DNA of 22,254 nucleotides from Zwartia sp. (GTDB lineage: Bacteria; Pseudomonadota; Gammaproteobacteria; Burkholderiales; Burkholderiaceae_B): NCBI GenBank assembly GCA_030653405.1, contig JAURZO010000039.1:1-22254 (forward strand), in the 5' to 3' direction. Made by a program: the position numbers and the translations under genes. The notes beneath the pieces were generated by a model that worked only from the letters and a program-made list of their open reading frames with translations, searched no databases and had not been told where the DNA came from. The first letter of the stretch is position 1, and each line of letters opens with the position of its first letter. Shown one piece after another: positions 1 through 7,241 of this stretch.

Positions 1-759
1 CAGGAACTGTTTGGTAGTTCCGAGCAAACCGGGCCGACCTGGGCCATCACGATGACCAATGACCTCGACCCAGCCACGATCCTCGAGCGTTTTGACAATT
101 TGAGACGAAACCGTCACTCCGCGAATATCTTCAATGTCACCGCGTGTGACAGGCTGCCGCCAAGCGATGATGGCTAGCGTCTCCATCACGGCTCGAGAAT
201 ACTTTGGTACGCGCTCGGGACTCAGTTTTTCAAGATATCGCTGCATTGAGGCTCGGCTTTGAAAGCGCCAACCTGAAGCAAGCTCCACGAGCTCCATGCC
301 ACGATCGAGCCAATCCTGCTGAATGGACTCCAGCACTTCAGTCACAAACTTGGGCGACAACGAGTCGTTTTCGAACAACTTACGCAACTCAGCAAGCGGC
401 ATCGGACTCGACGCACACAATAACGCAGTTTCAATGACGCGTTTAAATTGGTTGATATCAATCGCATCATCAGTAGACATCAAATCAACCAACGTCAGTC
501 CGGCTTCATGGTCGGGCGCGTCTGCAGCGGGCTGCACTTCAATATCCGTCAGTTCATTTTCCGTCGATTCTGTTTTCAATGCTTCCGTTGACAGCGCTTC
601 TGTATCCAGCGCGTCAACATGGATTTCTTGAGTCGAAGTGGCTTCAATCAATGCCTCGTCACCCACGGCCTGCTTGGCTTGCAGCGCTTGTGACTCGCTT
701 GATTCACGGGTCTCAATTGCCTCACTCAACGCACTTTGCATGTCTTGCCGATCATTCAT
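1..759 (-). CDS. scpB: Segregation and condensation protein B, partial (C-terminus outside window)
   Basis: ScpB is the kleisin-associated winged-helix partner of ScpA in the SMC condensin complex, acting on the nucleoid in chromosome compaction and segregation. The reading frame is open from ATG at 759 to base 1. The conserved part begins near residue 94 (IDINQFKRVIETALLCASS, then PLAELRKLF) and continues through MQRYLEKLSPERVPKYSRAVMETLAIIAWRQPVTR (split motif: PKYSRAVMETL, AIIAWRQPVTR, GDIEDIRGV), TLEDRGWVEVIGHRDGPGRP and GLLGTTKQFL, which is classic ScpB. The first 90 or so residues are acidic and low in complexity, with repeated ALxTE-type segments (ALDTEALSTEALKTE). No good Shine-Dalgarno precedes 759; an in-frame ATG at 480 would give a protein beginning just before the conserved domain. 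The gene diverges from tRNA-fMet. Family identity is very secure; the start is less so. Confidence 0.93.
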   Translation of the reverse strand, partial: MNDRQDMQSALSEAIETRESSESQALQAKQAVGDEALIEATSTQEIHVDALDTEALSTEALKTESTENELTDIEVQPAADAPDHEAGLTLVDLMSTDDAIDINQFKRVIETALLCASSPMPLAELRKLFENDSLSPKFVTEVLESIQQDWLDRGMELVELASGWRFQSRASMQRYLEKLSPERVPKYSRAVMETLAIIAWRQPVTRGDIEDIRGVTVSSQIVKTLEDRGWVEVIGHRDGPGRPGLLGTTKQFL

Positions 760-794
760 GGAGGTTCTGTTTCCTATGCTCGCCTTAAGGCAAC

Positions 795-823
795 TTGTCC
801 CGAAACGGGATATACGCTATACT
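795..823 (+). promoter_or_regulatory. Sigma70-like promoter of tRNA-fMet
   Basis: A -35-like TTGTCC (795-800) and a -10-like TATACT (818-823) are separated by exactly 17 bp. Transcription would start near 830, a few bases before the tRNA at 836. No other use for this element is apparent. Confidence 0.7.
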
Positions 824-835
824 TCATTCTTCAGA

Positions 836-912
<77 letters not shown>

Positions 913-917
913 AATAC

Positions 918-957
918 AACTGGTCGATCGCTTTATGCGCTCGGCCAGTTTTATTTT
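918..957 (+). terminator. Intrinsic terminator after tRNA-fMet
   Basis: AACTGGTCGA (918-927) pairs with TCGGCCAGTT (941-950) with one G-U pair, followed by a T-rich tract to 957. It sits six bases after the tRNA CCA end. Confidence 0.8.
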
Positions 958-990
958 CTGACCACGATTCTTCCATTACTCTGTTTGCTG

Positions 991-1080
991 GCGCATTGAT
1001 CTTTAACGCATTGATCTTTAACGCATTGATCTGCAGCGCATCGATCTTTAACGCATTGATCTGCAGCGCTTTGATCACCA
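991..1080. repeat. 15-bp tandem repeat, six units
   Basis: Six head-to-tail 15-bp units with consensus RCGCATTGATCTTTA run from 991 to 1080, and a degenerate seventh follows. Units 3 and 5 carry CTGCA in place of CTTTA, and unit 6 carries CACCA. Every unit keeps GATC in the same place. The period is a multiple of three, so open frames on both strands read through it as five-residue repeats (plus strand ALIFN-like, minus strand LKINA-like), but neither frame has a credible start, and the plus-strand frame runs across the tRNA. I treat it as a non-coding minisatellite. Confidence 0.85.
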
Positions 1081-1626
1081 ACGCTATTTTCAACAGAACT
1101 ATTTTCTGCGGGGCCGTTTTGTTAGGGCACAGGTTTGTGAATCGAACAAAAGGCAACAGACGCGCGAAACACACACGTAAAAGAAAACGCACAGAACTAG
1201 CGATATCTATCATTCAACAAAAATATTGTTAGTTAGGCCGACTGGCACTACCCACCTAGGTGAGGCGCTTAGCGCTTTTCGGTCAGATGCAAGGATCCTG
1301 TCGCACTGTGACAACAAACAGTCACTGAAACGTTGCTATTGGAGCATCACGATTTCGTTGTGGCAGTCAATACTGCCACTTTTGGCACAGCGCATATGGC
1401 TGTAGTCTTCAGTCACACTGAGAAATCTGAGAAATTGGTGACGAGACAGGCACCGTGCCGGACAATCAAGACTTTGAATATTGAATCATATCAAAGACTT
1501 AGACAGTTAAATTTACAGATAAATTTTAAGTTATCTGAATACATAGAACTAAAACCTCTACATATTCGTTGATTCTACCGTATCGCACCCACTATTCTCA
1601 AGCTTTTTGCGCAGACTTTTGCAGAA
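1081..1626. other. Intergenic region with inverted repeats, no convincing gene
   Basis: I see no recognisable protein in this 546-bp stretch. A 79-codon frame at 1333-1572 has no family resemblance and no ribosome site. Inverted repeats are visible: the 10-bp palindrome CACCTAGGTG (1253-1262), a perfect 8-bp stem with tetraloop followed by four T (1360-1383), TCAGT-CAC-ACTGA (1409-1421), and CAGATAA-8-TTATCTG (1516-1537). The part from about 1470 to 1580 is clearly richer in A and T than the flanking genes. It may be decayed accessory DNA or hold an unannotated RNA. Confidence 0.6.
1360..1383 (+). terminator. Possible intrinsic terminator or RNA hairpin in gene-free DNA
   Basis: GTGGCAGT (1360-1367), loop CAAT, and ACTGCCAC (1372-1379) form a perfect 8-bp stem followed by TTTT. 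There is no protein gene upstream on this strand that needs a terminator, so a short transcript starting after the tandem repeat is possible. The T-tract is short, hence moderate confidence. Confidence 0.4.
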
Positions 1627-2277
1627 TCAGCCGAGTCCGAGTCCAGATGCGATGGACTCAGCATCTAAATACAACACCTGCTGATAGGGCAAGTGTTGTA
1701 AAACGTCTTGTACAACACGGCTAAGCTGTTCTTTGGTGACGAGGCAATTTGAGGGAAGCGACTCTTGTCGCGAAATAATTAAAACTTGGTTTTCTCGACC
1801 ATGTTCAGGCTCAAGGCCCACAAGGGCTTTTGCCCCATCGACAAGCAGGCGTGAAGCAGAAATCAAACGGAATGTGCGCTGATGAAAATAGCGTTGGCCA
1901 AGAAAAGGCGTGTGTCGTAAGGTAAAGGCCAATTGCCCAGTTTCGACGCCACGCGACTCGATGAACACTCGATTCAGGGTTCGACTTCGCTCAGAGAGTG
2001 CTTCGAAAAAAAGCTTCCGCAGCACATCTCCAAGGCCGCTATGCATACCACAGCAGAGGCAACTTTCCTGCGCACTTGTCGTGACATCAGGCAAGGCAAT
2101 GTAGGGCGCGCCCTCCAAAAGCTCTCCTTGCGCATGGGTGGGGCCCACAACAACAGAGCCTGCCATCACGGGGTGCTTGAGCAGAAGATTTAAAAAGCGT
2201 GTTTTCCCTGCGCCCTCTTCTCCCAACACAAGCACCAACGGAATACATCCCGCTTGTCGCGATGTCTGAAACAACAT
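1627..2277 (-). CDS. Short G3E-family (CobW-like) GTP-binding protein
   Basis: The protein is 216 residues. Visible motifs are a Walker A loop GEEGAGKT (residues 19-26), a CLCCG motif (73-77) matching the metal-binding CxCC of COG0523/CobW proteins, and ESRG (about 109), matching the conserved E-[ST]-x-G after switch II. The usual NKxD base-recognition motif is not evident: the corresponding strand reads LIISRQES. The C-terminal CobW domain of typical 320-400-residue members is missing. G3E proteins insert metals or cofactors into enzymes (UreG, HypB, MeaB, zinc chaperones); the client here is unknown. The start ATG at 2277 shares one base with the TAA of the upstream crotonase gene (TAATG), so translation is coupled to the fatty-acid-type operon. 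A cofactor role for those enzymes is inference. Confidence 0.75.
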   Translation of the reverse strand: MLFQTSRQAGCIPLVLVLGEEGAGKTRFLNLLLKHPVMAGSVVVGPTHAQGELLEGAPYIALPDVTTSAQESCLCCGMHSGLGDVLRKLFFEALSERSRTLNRVFIESRGVETGQLAFTLRHTPFLGQRYFHQRTFRLISASRLLVDGAKALVGLEPEHGRENQVLIISRQESLPSNCLVTKEQLSRVVQDVLQHLPYQQVLYLDAESIASGLGLG

Positions 2278-3116
2278 TAATCAAGACTACCTGGCCACTG
2301 AAACGCCGAAGGTTTCTTGTTTAAAAATCTTTGCACAGCATCAGTGTGCCATTGGCTTGTGCGGGCGACTGCCTGTGCGTCCGCCTCAATGTCCATCATC
2401 GCATCGAGTGAGCTATTCATGGACACATTAAGCGCACGCTTTGTCATCGCGAGAGCTGCAGGCGCCGCCAGCGCAAAACATTTCGCCATCTGTTGCGCAC
2501 GCTCAAGAACTCGTCCCTCGGGCACAATCTCAAGCACGATCCCCAGATCCCGCGCCTGTTCCGCACTCAGCTCTCGGGCAGAGAATGCCAACTCTTTGGC
2601 ACGCTGCGTGCCAACAATTCGGGGCAAGGTATAGAACGCGGCGCAATCCGGCACCAATCCAAGCCGCATGAATGACATGCAAAAACGACCAGAGGGTGCG
2701 GACAACACAATATCGGCAGTCAAAGCAAGGCTAAAGCCGGCACCAAATGCCGGGCCCTCAACCGCAGAAATCACAGGGACTTCGAGACGCAACAAGGTTT
2801 CGATCCAAGACAGGTAGTCGTGTCTCATGCGATGCCGGCCTTCTTCAGGTGCAAGTGTGCCCGCCCCCATCACACTGATATCTCCACCCGCACTAAAGCT
2901 ACCACCAGCGCCTGTCAGAATCAGTGCGCGCAAGTCCCGCATCTGCGGCAGTGTAGGCACGAGCGCCTTGAGTTCCTCGCGCATCACGGCATCAATGGCA
3001 TTTTTGCGAGTTGGGCGGTTGAGCGTGAGCGTCCCAACACCTTCGTGCAGTTCAAACTTGATTGTTTCCAAAACCTCTACCCCTTTATCCTTTAACTGTG
3101 TGAGCCTGCGTATCAA
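2277..3116 (-). CDS. Enoyl-CoA hydratase/isomerase (crotonase fold)
   Basis: The family is recognised from LNRPTRKNAID, LILTGAGGSFSAGGDIS (oxyanion-hole loop), AVEGPAFGAGFSLALTADI, RLGLVPDCAAFYTLPR and a C-terminal FLNKKPSAF. It would hydrate or isomerise an enoyl-CoA in the cytoplasm. The Glu of the QPEI segment in classical hydratases is not conserved (here MSFM), and an Asp follows in LVPD, a pattern seen in isomerase-type members such as PaaG; the second Glu (KEL) is retained. An isomerase role is therefore possible. The 3116 start is TTG inside the stop of the acyl-CoA dehydrogenase (TTGA overlap) with GAGG eight bases upstream. A second TTG at 3071 preceded by AGGGG would give a more typical METIKFEL start. 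Confidence 0.88.
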   Translation of the reverse strand: MIRRLTQLKDKGVEVLETIKFELHEGVGTLTLNRPTRKNAIDAVMREELKALVPTLPQMRDLRALILTGAGGSFSAGGDISVMGAGTLAPEEGRHRMRHDYLSWIETLLRLEVPVISAVEGPAFGAGFSLALTADIVLSAPSGRFCMSFMRLGLVPDCAAFYTLPRIVGTQRAKELAFSARELSAEQARDLGIVLEIVPEGRVLERAQQMAKCFALAAPAALAMTKRALNVSMNSSLDAMMDIEADAQAVARTSQWHTDAVQRFLNKKPSAFQWPGSLD

Positions 3117-5428
3117 TCAGGCAACCTCAAAACGTGTTTAGCGATGATCTCTTTTTGCACCTCGGTGCTCCCGCCATAAATCGTCGCGGGAATCGAATTC
3201 AGCATAATAGCCGGCACATTCATGCCACCCTTGACGATATCAGTCGTTTCTCCTGTGGCGCCATGCTCTTGGGCAGCCTCGACCATCACCGTGCAGATCC
3301 TCTGATAAGTATCGGTGCCCCAGATTTTGAGCAAAGACACGCTGGGTGGCAGAGGCTCGCCGCGTTTGACCATGTCTGCATAATGCGTATAGGCCGAGAC
3401 CTGATCAGCGACATCGAGCAACAACTCCGCATAGCGCGCAGCGAAGACCGGATCATCCATCAGTCCGAGCTTCTCGGCGAGAAGTGTCAACTGACTCAGC
3501 GCGTAACGGGACTGTTTTGGACTACCCAGAAAAATGCGCTCAAAACCCAGCAGAGCTTTTGCAATCGTCCAGCCCTGATTGATTTCACCCACCAGATTAT
3601 CGACAGGCACACGCACGTTGTCGAAAAATACCTCGCAGAACTCTTCGTATCCGACGATGTCCTTAATCGTGCGGATCGTAATACCAGGAGTGCTGAGATC
3701 AATGAGCAAAAAACTGATGCCGGCTTGCTTTTTAGCTGAACGATCCGTACGCACAAGCGCAAACATGTGCGTCGCATCCTGGGCAAGTGTCGTCCATATT
3801 TTTTGACCATTCACCACAAAGACATCGCCCTCTCGAACGGCTTCGGTTTGCAATGCGGCCAGATCTGAACCTGCACCGGGTTCGGAATACCCCTGACACC
3901 AGACGTGCTCACCCGCGATAATTTTAGGGAGAAATCTCTTTTGCTGCTCAGAACTACCCCGTTGGATGAGGAGCGGTCCAATCATCACAATGCCCATATC
4001 AGGCGCACGTGCCACGCCATACTGTTCTTGTTCCTCAACGTAGGCGATCATTTTTTCCGGTGAAAGCCCCATTCCGCCGAATTTCTTTGGCCAGGAAGGA
4101 GCGACCCAACCTTGTGCAGACAACGTTGCGTACCAATTTTTAATCTCGTGCCAATGCAAACGTCGTGGCACGTTGCGCATGTGTTCGGGATATTTTTTGC
4201 GATAAAAGCTTCGCAACATTTTCCTGAACGTTGGCTCTGACATCGCATCCCAGTCCGCATCAAGGGGGAACTCAACCGCCTCATCGAGATCCTGTTCCGC
4301 TATCTCCGGAACAGACTCTTTGAGATACCGCTGACGATGCCGATTTTGGTTGCCGAGCCACGACGAGCAATACAAGGCACGCTTAAAGTAAAGGCCTACA
4401 TCACACTCGTCGGTAAAACCCATGGCACCGTGAAATTGGATCGCCATGCGAGTCACAAGCAGTGCCGCGTGCGCGCAGCGAGATTTAGCCCGACTCGCCA
4501 AAACGCTCAAACGTCCGCCATCCTCCAATTGTCGCAAGACATCTTGCAGACAAGCGCTAGCGAGCTCGACTTGAATATAGCCGTCTACCGTGCGGTGTTT
4601 AAGCGCCTGAAAACTGCCGATCGGCTTTCCAAACTGTTTGCGTGTCCCTAAATAATCAATCGTCGTGGCCAATGCTTTACGCATGATGCCCAAAAGCTCT
4701 GCCGCCTGAATAATACGGGCGAGATCGTTGGCCTCATCGACGAAATCGCATACGTTTGCACCCACGGCAAGCACGTGCGACGAAGGGACTTGGACTTGCT
4801 GCAGACTCAGTGTCGTCATGATCGAGCCATCGACACAACGGATATCATTCAGTCTGACGCCCGGTGTTTGTGCGGGCAACCATAGCAATAAAGCCGTTGC
4901 GCCATCGTGTGCAACCACCAACCATCCATCGGCACCTGATCCGGGCGTCACGAATTGTTTTGTGCCATCGAGCGTGAGATACGCTTGCGTAGACGGTTCC
5001 GACTGCAGGCAACGTGTTGCGATGGGTTGAGATGCGCACATCAATTGTCCGAGTGACTCCTGCCAAGCCAGACCCGCCACTAACTCGCCAGACACTAGTT
5101 TTTCGAGTAGATCCTGGCGTAATGCGCCGACTGGGCAGCGATGCAATACTGTTGCCACCTGAACTGCGGTGGGAATGAGAGGCTCGGGCAATAGAGACTG
5201 CCCAACCTCTTCTGCAATCGCGGCCATTTCTCGAACCCCCAGACCGAGTCCGCCATCCTCTTCGGGAACCAATATCCCTAGCCAACCCGCATTGGCCAGC
5301 TCTTGCCAAACTTTCCGTTCAAAGCCTGAAACATTGCCGCGTAAGCGTCGCACCCTCGCTGTTGTGTCCTGCCGTCCCAGCAAATCTTGGGCACTGTCAC
5401 GAAACGCTTCAATTGATTCAGTCTGCAT
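3113..5428 (-). CDS. Fused tandem acyl-CoA dehydrogenase, about 771 residues
   Basis: Two acyl-CoA dehydrogenase modules lie in one chain, each about 375 residues, double the usual family length. The first half ends with the dehydrogenase pattern TRKQFGKPIGSFQALKH and QFHGAMGFTDE; the Glu is residue 341 from this start. Its FAD-loop TEPxAGSD is degenerate. The second half begins near HWHEIKNWY, contains the intact YSEPGAGSDLAALQTEA loop, and ends IYGGSTEVQKEIIAKHVL, where the Glu of the medium-chain YEGT motif is Gly. The halves look complementary, like the two subunits of the alpha2-beta2 acyl-CoA dehydrogenases of pimelate and steroid side-chain catabolism. It would oxidise an acyl-CoA to an enoyl-CoA. 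ATG 5428 was chosen; an in-frame TTG at 5440 adds four residues. It heads the operon with the crotonase and the G3E protein. Confidence 0.9.
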   Translation of the reverse strand: MQTESIEAFRDSAQDLLGRQDTTARVRRLRGNVSGFERKVWQELANAGWLGILVPEEDGGLGLGVREMAAIAEEVGQSLLPEPLIPTAVQVATVLHRCPVGALRQDLLEKLVSGELVAGLAWQESLGQLMCASQPIATRCLQSEPSTQAYLTLDGTKQFVTPGSGADGWLVVAHDGATALLLWLPAQTPGVRLNDIRCVDGSIMTTLSLQQVQVPSSHVLAVGANVCDFVDEANDLARIIQAAELLGIMRKALATTIDYLGTRKQFGKPIGSFQALKHRTVDGYIQVELASACLQDVLRQLEDGGRLSVLASRAKSRCAHAALLVTRMAIQFHGAMGFTDECDVGLYFKRALYCSSWLGNQNRHRQRYLKESVPEIAEQDLDEAVEFPLDADWDAMSEPTFRKMLRSFYRKKYPEHMRNVPRRLHWHEIKNWYATLSAQGWVAPSWPKKFGGMGLSPEKMIAYVEEQEQYGVARAPDMGIVMIGPLLIQRGSSEQQKRFLPKIIAGEHVWCQGYSEPGAGSDLAALQTEAVREGDVFVVNGQKIWTTLAQDATHMFALVRTDRSAKKQAGISFLLIDLSTPGITIRTIKDIVGYEEFCEVFFDNVRVPVDNLVGEINQGWTIAKALLGFERIFLGSPKQSRYALSQLTLLAEKLGLMDDPVFAARYAELLLDVADQVSAYTHYADMVKRGEPLPPSVSLLKIWGTDTYQRICTVMVEAAQEHGATGETTDIVKGGMNVPAIMLNSIPATIYGGSTEVQKEIIAKHVLRLPD

Positions 5429-5440
5429 AGTGGTGTCCAA

Positions 5441-5620
5441 AGTGAAGTCAGCAGCTCTTGCTTGCTTGATTGTATGAGTTCATGCGGTTTACGCAAATAA
5501 CGCAAAATGCGGCGGCTGCAAAACTTAGCGCCATGTAATACATTAGCATCGAGACACTCACTGCAAACTGACACAATCCTTGCTGACTGAGACCCTACTA
5601 GATACACGAGATCAAAAATA
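5441..5620. promoter_or_regulatory. Divergent promoter region between acyl-CoA dehydrogenase operon and nitroreductase
   Basis: This 180-bp gap must hold promoters for both directions, although I cannot name either -10/-35 pair with confidence. A short direct repeat ACGCAAAT / ACGCAAAA (5491-5498 and 5500-5507, period 9 bp) is a possible operator. No regulator gene is adjacent. Confidence 0.4.
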
Positions 5621-6316
5621 ATGATTCAAAGTACTGAACAGAAAATTGTTGATGACGCGATTACATCCCGCCATTCGATGCGCGCATTTCTTGAAACACC
5701 CATTTCCAGAGAGGACATCGAGAGCATGCTCGAAGTTGCGGCGCGGGCACCGTCAGGATCCAACACCCAACCCTGGAAAGTTTACGTCATGTCAGGAGAA
5801 ATGAAGCAACGGGTATCTGCTGAAATCCTGAAGGTTTATCAAGACAAGGCTCAGTTTGAAGCGTTAACAGAAGATTACAAATACTACCCGACTCAATGGG
5901 ACTCACCCTATATTGAGCGTCGCCGCAAGGTCGGTCTTGATCTGTATAAGCTGTTGGGTCTTGGTCGCGAAGACAAAGCCGGGATGAACGCTCAACATGC
6001 GCGAAACTATACGTTTTTTGATGCACCTGTTGGCATGTTCTTTACGATTGATCGCACGATGAACACCGGCTCCTGGCTCGACTTCGGCTGTTTCTTGCAA
6101 AGCCTGATGATTGCGGCGCGAGGACGCGGACTCGATACCTGTGCGCAAGCTGCATTTAACCGCTTTCATAAGACGATTCGCGCGGTTACAGGCATTCCAG
6201 AGAGTGAAGTAATCATGTGTGGTTTGGCGCTTGGCTATGCAGACATGACAAAGATTGAAAACTCTCTCATTAGCGAACGAGAACCCGCGTCAATCTTCGC
6301 CAAGTTTCTAGATTGA
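5621..6316 (+). CDS. Nitroreductase-family FMN flavoprotein
   Basis: A 231-residue member of the nitroreductase family, of normal length. The FMN phosphate/isoalloxazine contacts are seen as SRHSMRAF near residue 16 and ARAPSGSNTQPWKVYV near 41, and the C-terminal conserved segment as CGLALGYAD near 200. Such enzymes use NAD(P)H and FMN to reduce nitro groups, quinones or enoates; the physiological substrate cannot be told from sequence. No signal peptide or membrane segment is present, so it is cytoplasmic. It stands alone, divergent from the acyl-CoA dehydrogenase operon and convergent with the C-C lyase gene, with only 25 bp and no obvious terminator between the two stops. The ribosome site before the ATG is weak. 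Confidence 0.88.
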   Translation: MIQSTEQKIVDDAITSRHSMRAFLETPISREDIESMLEVAARAPSGSNTQPWKVYVMSGEMKQRVSAEILKVYQDKAQFEALTEDYKYYPTQWDSPYIERRRKVGLDLYKLLGLGREDKAGMNAQHARNYTFFDAPVGMFFTIDRTMNTGSWLDFGCFLQSLMIAARGRGLDTCAQAAFNRFHKTIRAVTGIPESEVIMCGLALGYADMTKIENSLISEREPASIFAKFLD

Positions 6317-6341
6317 TTCCAGTCTGCCGGGTGCCTCAGAG

Positions 6342-7241
6342 TCAAAGGGTTTGATCGAAACGCTTTTCCCAGGCTTCTACTTCGCTCAAACCAAGTGCCT
6401 CGTTGTATTGCGCGGAGGTGAACATCTTGTCTTCGTAACCCGTCATATTGCCGACACTTTGCAAGTGTGAAAGGGCCGCCGTCAAGGCGTGCCCAAATAC
6501 GCCGCGCGCCATGCCAGGATAGATAGCTAAATCCACACCGGCCTGTTTGAGCTCAGAGGCGTGCAGCTTACGCAAATCCGGAGCACTGTCGACATTGACG
6601 ACAACGGGCACCGATACGCCAGCTTTGATCGCCAAAATGTCTTTAAGGATGTTTGGATTGGATTTCAATTCGACAAAAACCGCATCTGCACCGACCTGAG
6701 CAAAGGCCTGCGTACGACGAATCGCCTCCGCCAAGCCCAGCGCTCCGGCCGAGTCAGTGCGGGCAATCAATACAAAGTCGGGATCAGAGCGCGCCGCACT
6801 CGCTGCCGCGACCTTTGCAACCGCCTCATCAAAATCAAGCACGGTCCGATCGCCGGGCATCTGAGCACAACGCTTGGGAGAAATCTGATCCTCCATGTGA
6901 ATCGCCGCAACGCCAGCCGCCTCAAACTCCATGATCGCGCGACGCACATTCACCACATTGCCATAGCCCGTGTCCGCATCACAAATCAAAGGGATCGAGA
7001 CGCAAGCAGCGACACGACGTGCGTGATCGGTCATCATCGTCAAGTCCACCAACCCCACATCAGGACGGCCAAGCAGCGTCGCAGATACCCCATTGCCCGT
7101 CATATAGGCGGCTTGAAAGCCAGCTTGCTCGACTAAACGCGCCCCATAGCCATCGTAAATACCTGGCGCACGTATCGCGAGAGTGCCCAGCAACAGTTGT
7201 CTTAAAGCACGTCGTTTCTGAGAGGCGGAAATCATCGTCAT
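6342..7241 (-). CDS. Isocitrate lyase/PEP mutase superfamily C-C lyase (methylisocitrate- or dimethylmalate-lyase-like)
   Basis: The 299-residue TIM barrel has the family signatures APGIYDGYGARLVEQAG (residues 25-41), CDADTGYG (87-94, Mg-binding Asp pair) and MEDQISPKRC (116-125). The Cys of PKRC at 125 is the general acid of isocitrate, methylisocitrate and dimethylmalate lyases and is absent from oxaloacetate-decarboxylase-type members, so C-C cleavage of a 2-hydroxy or related tricarboxylate/dicarboxylate is favoured. The Gly-His usually following that Cys is Ala-Gln here, which may signal a different substrate. Products would include pyruvate, glyoxylate or succinate-like acids. ATG 7241 overlaps the stop of the small hydro-lyase subunit (ATGA); an upstream TTG at 7253 is less likely. 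It is the last gene of the leftward operon. Confidence 0.85.
   Translation of the reverse strand: MTMISASQKRRALRQLLLGTLAIRAPGIYDGYGARLVEQAGFQAAYMTGNGVSATLLGRPDVGLVDLTMMTDHARRVAACVSIPLICDADTGYGNVVNVRRAIMEFEAAGVAAIHMEDQISPKRCAQMPGDRTVLDFDEAVAKVAAASAARSDPDFVLIARTDSAGALGLAEAIRRTQAFAQVGADAVFVELKSNPNILKDILAIKAGVSVPVVVNVDSAPDLRKLHASELKQAGVDLAIYPGMARGVFGHALTAALSHLQSVGNMTGYEDKMFTSAQYNEALGLSEVEAWEKRFDQTL

Noticed and set aside
991..1080. CRISPR array
   Set aside because: Units are contiguous with no spacers, only 15 bp long, and no cas gene is near.
1333..1572. A 79-codon frame in the gene-free region
   Set aside because: No ribosome site, no recognisable domain, AT-rich second half, and the frame includes a terminator-like hairpin.
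3134..3739. A 201-codon plus-strand frame opposite the acyl-CoA dehydrogenase
   Set aside because: It lies fully antisense to a strongly supported gene, and its sequence has no coherent domain.
6561..7136. A 191-codon plus-strand frame opposite the C-C lyase
   Set aside because: Antisense shadow; rich in Arg and His as expected from reverse-strand reading of a GC-rich gene.
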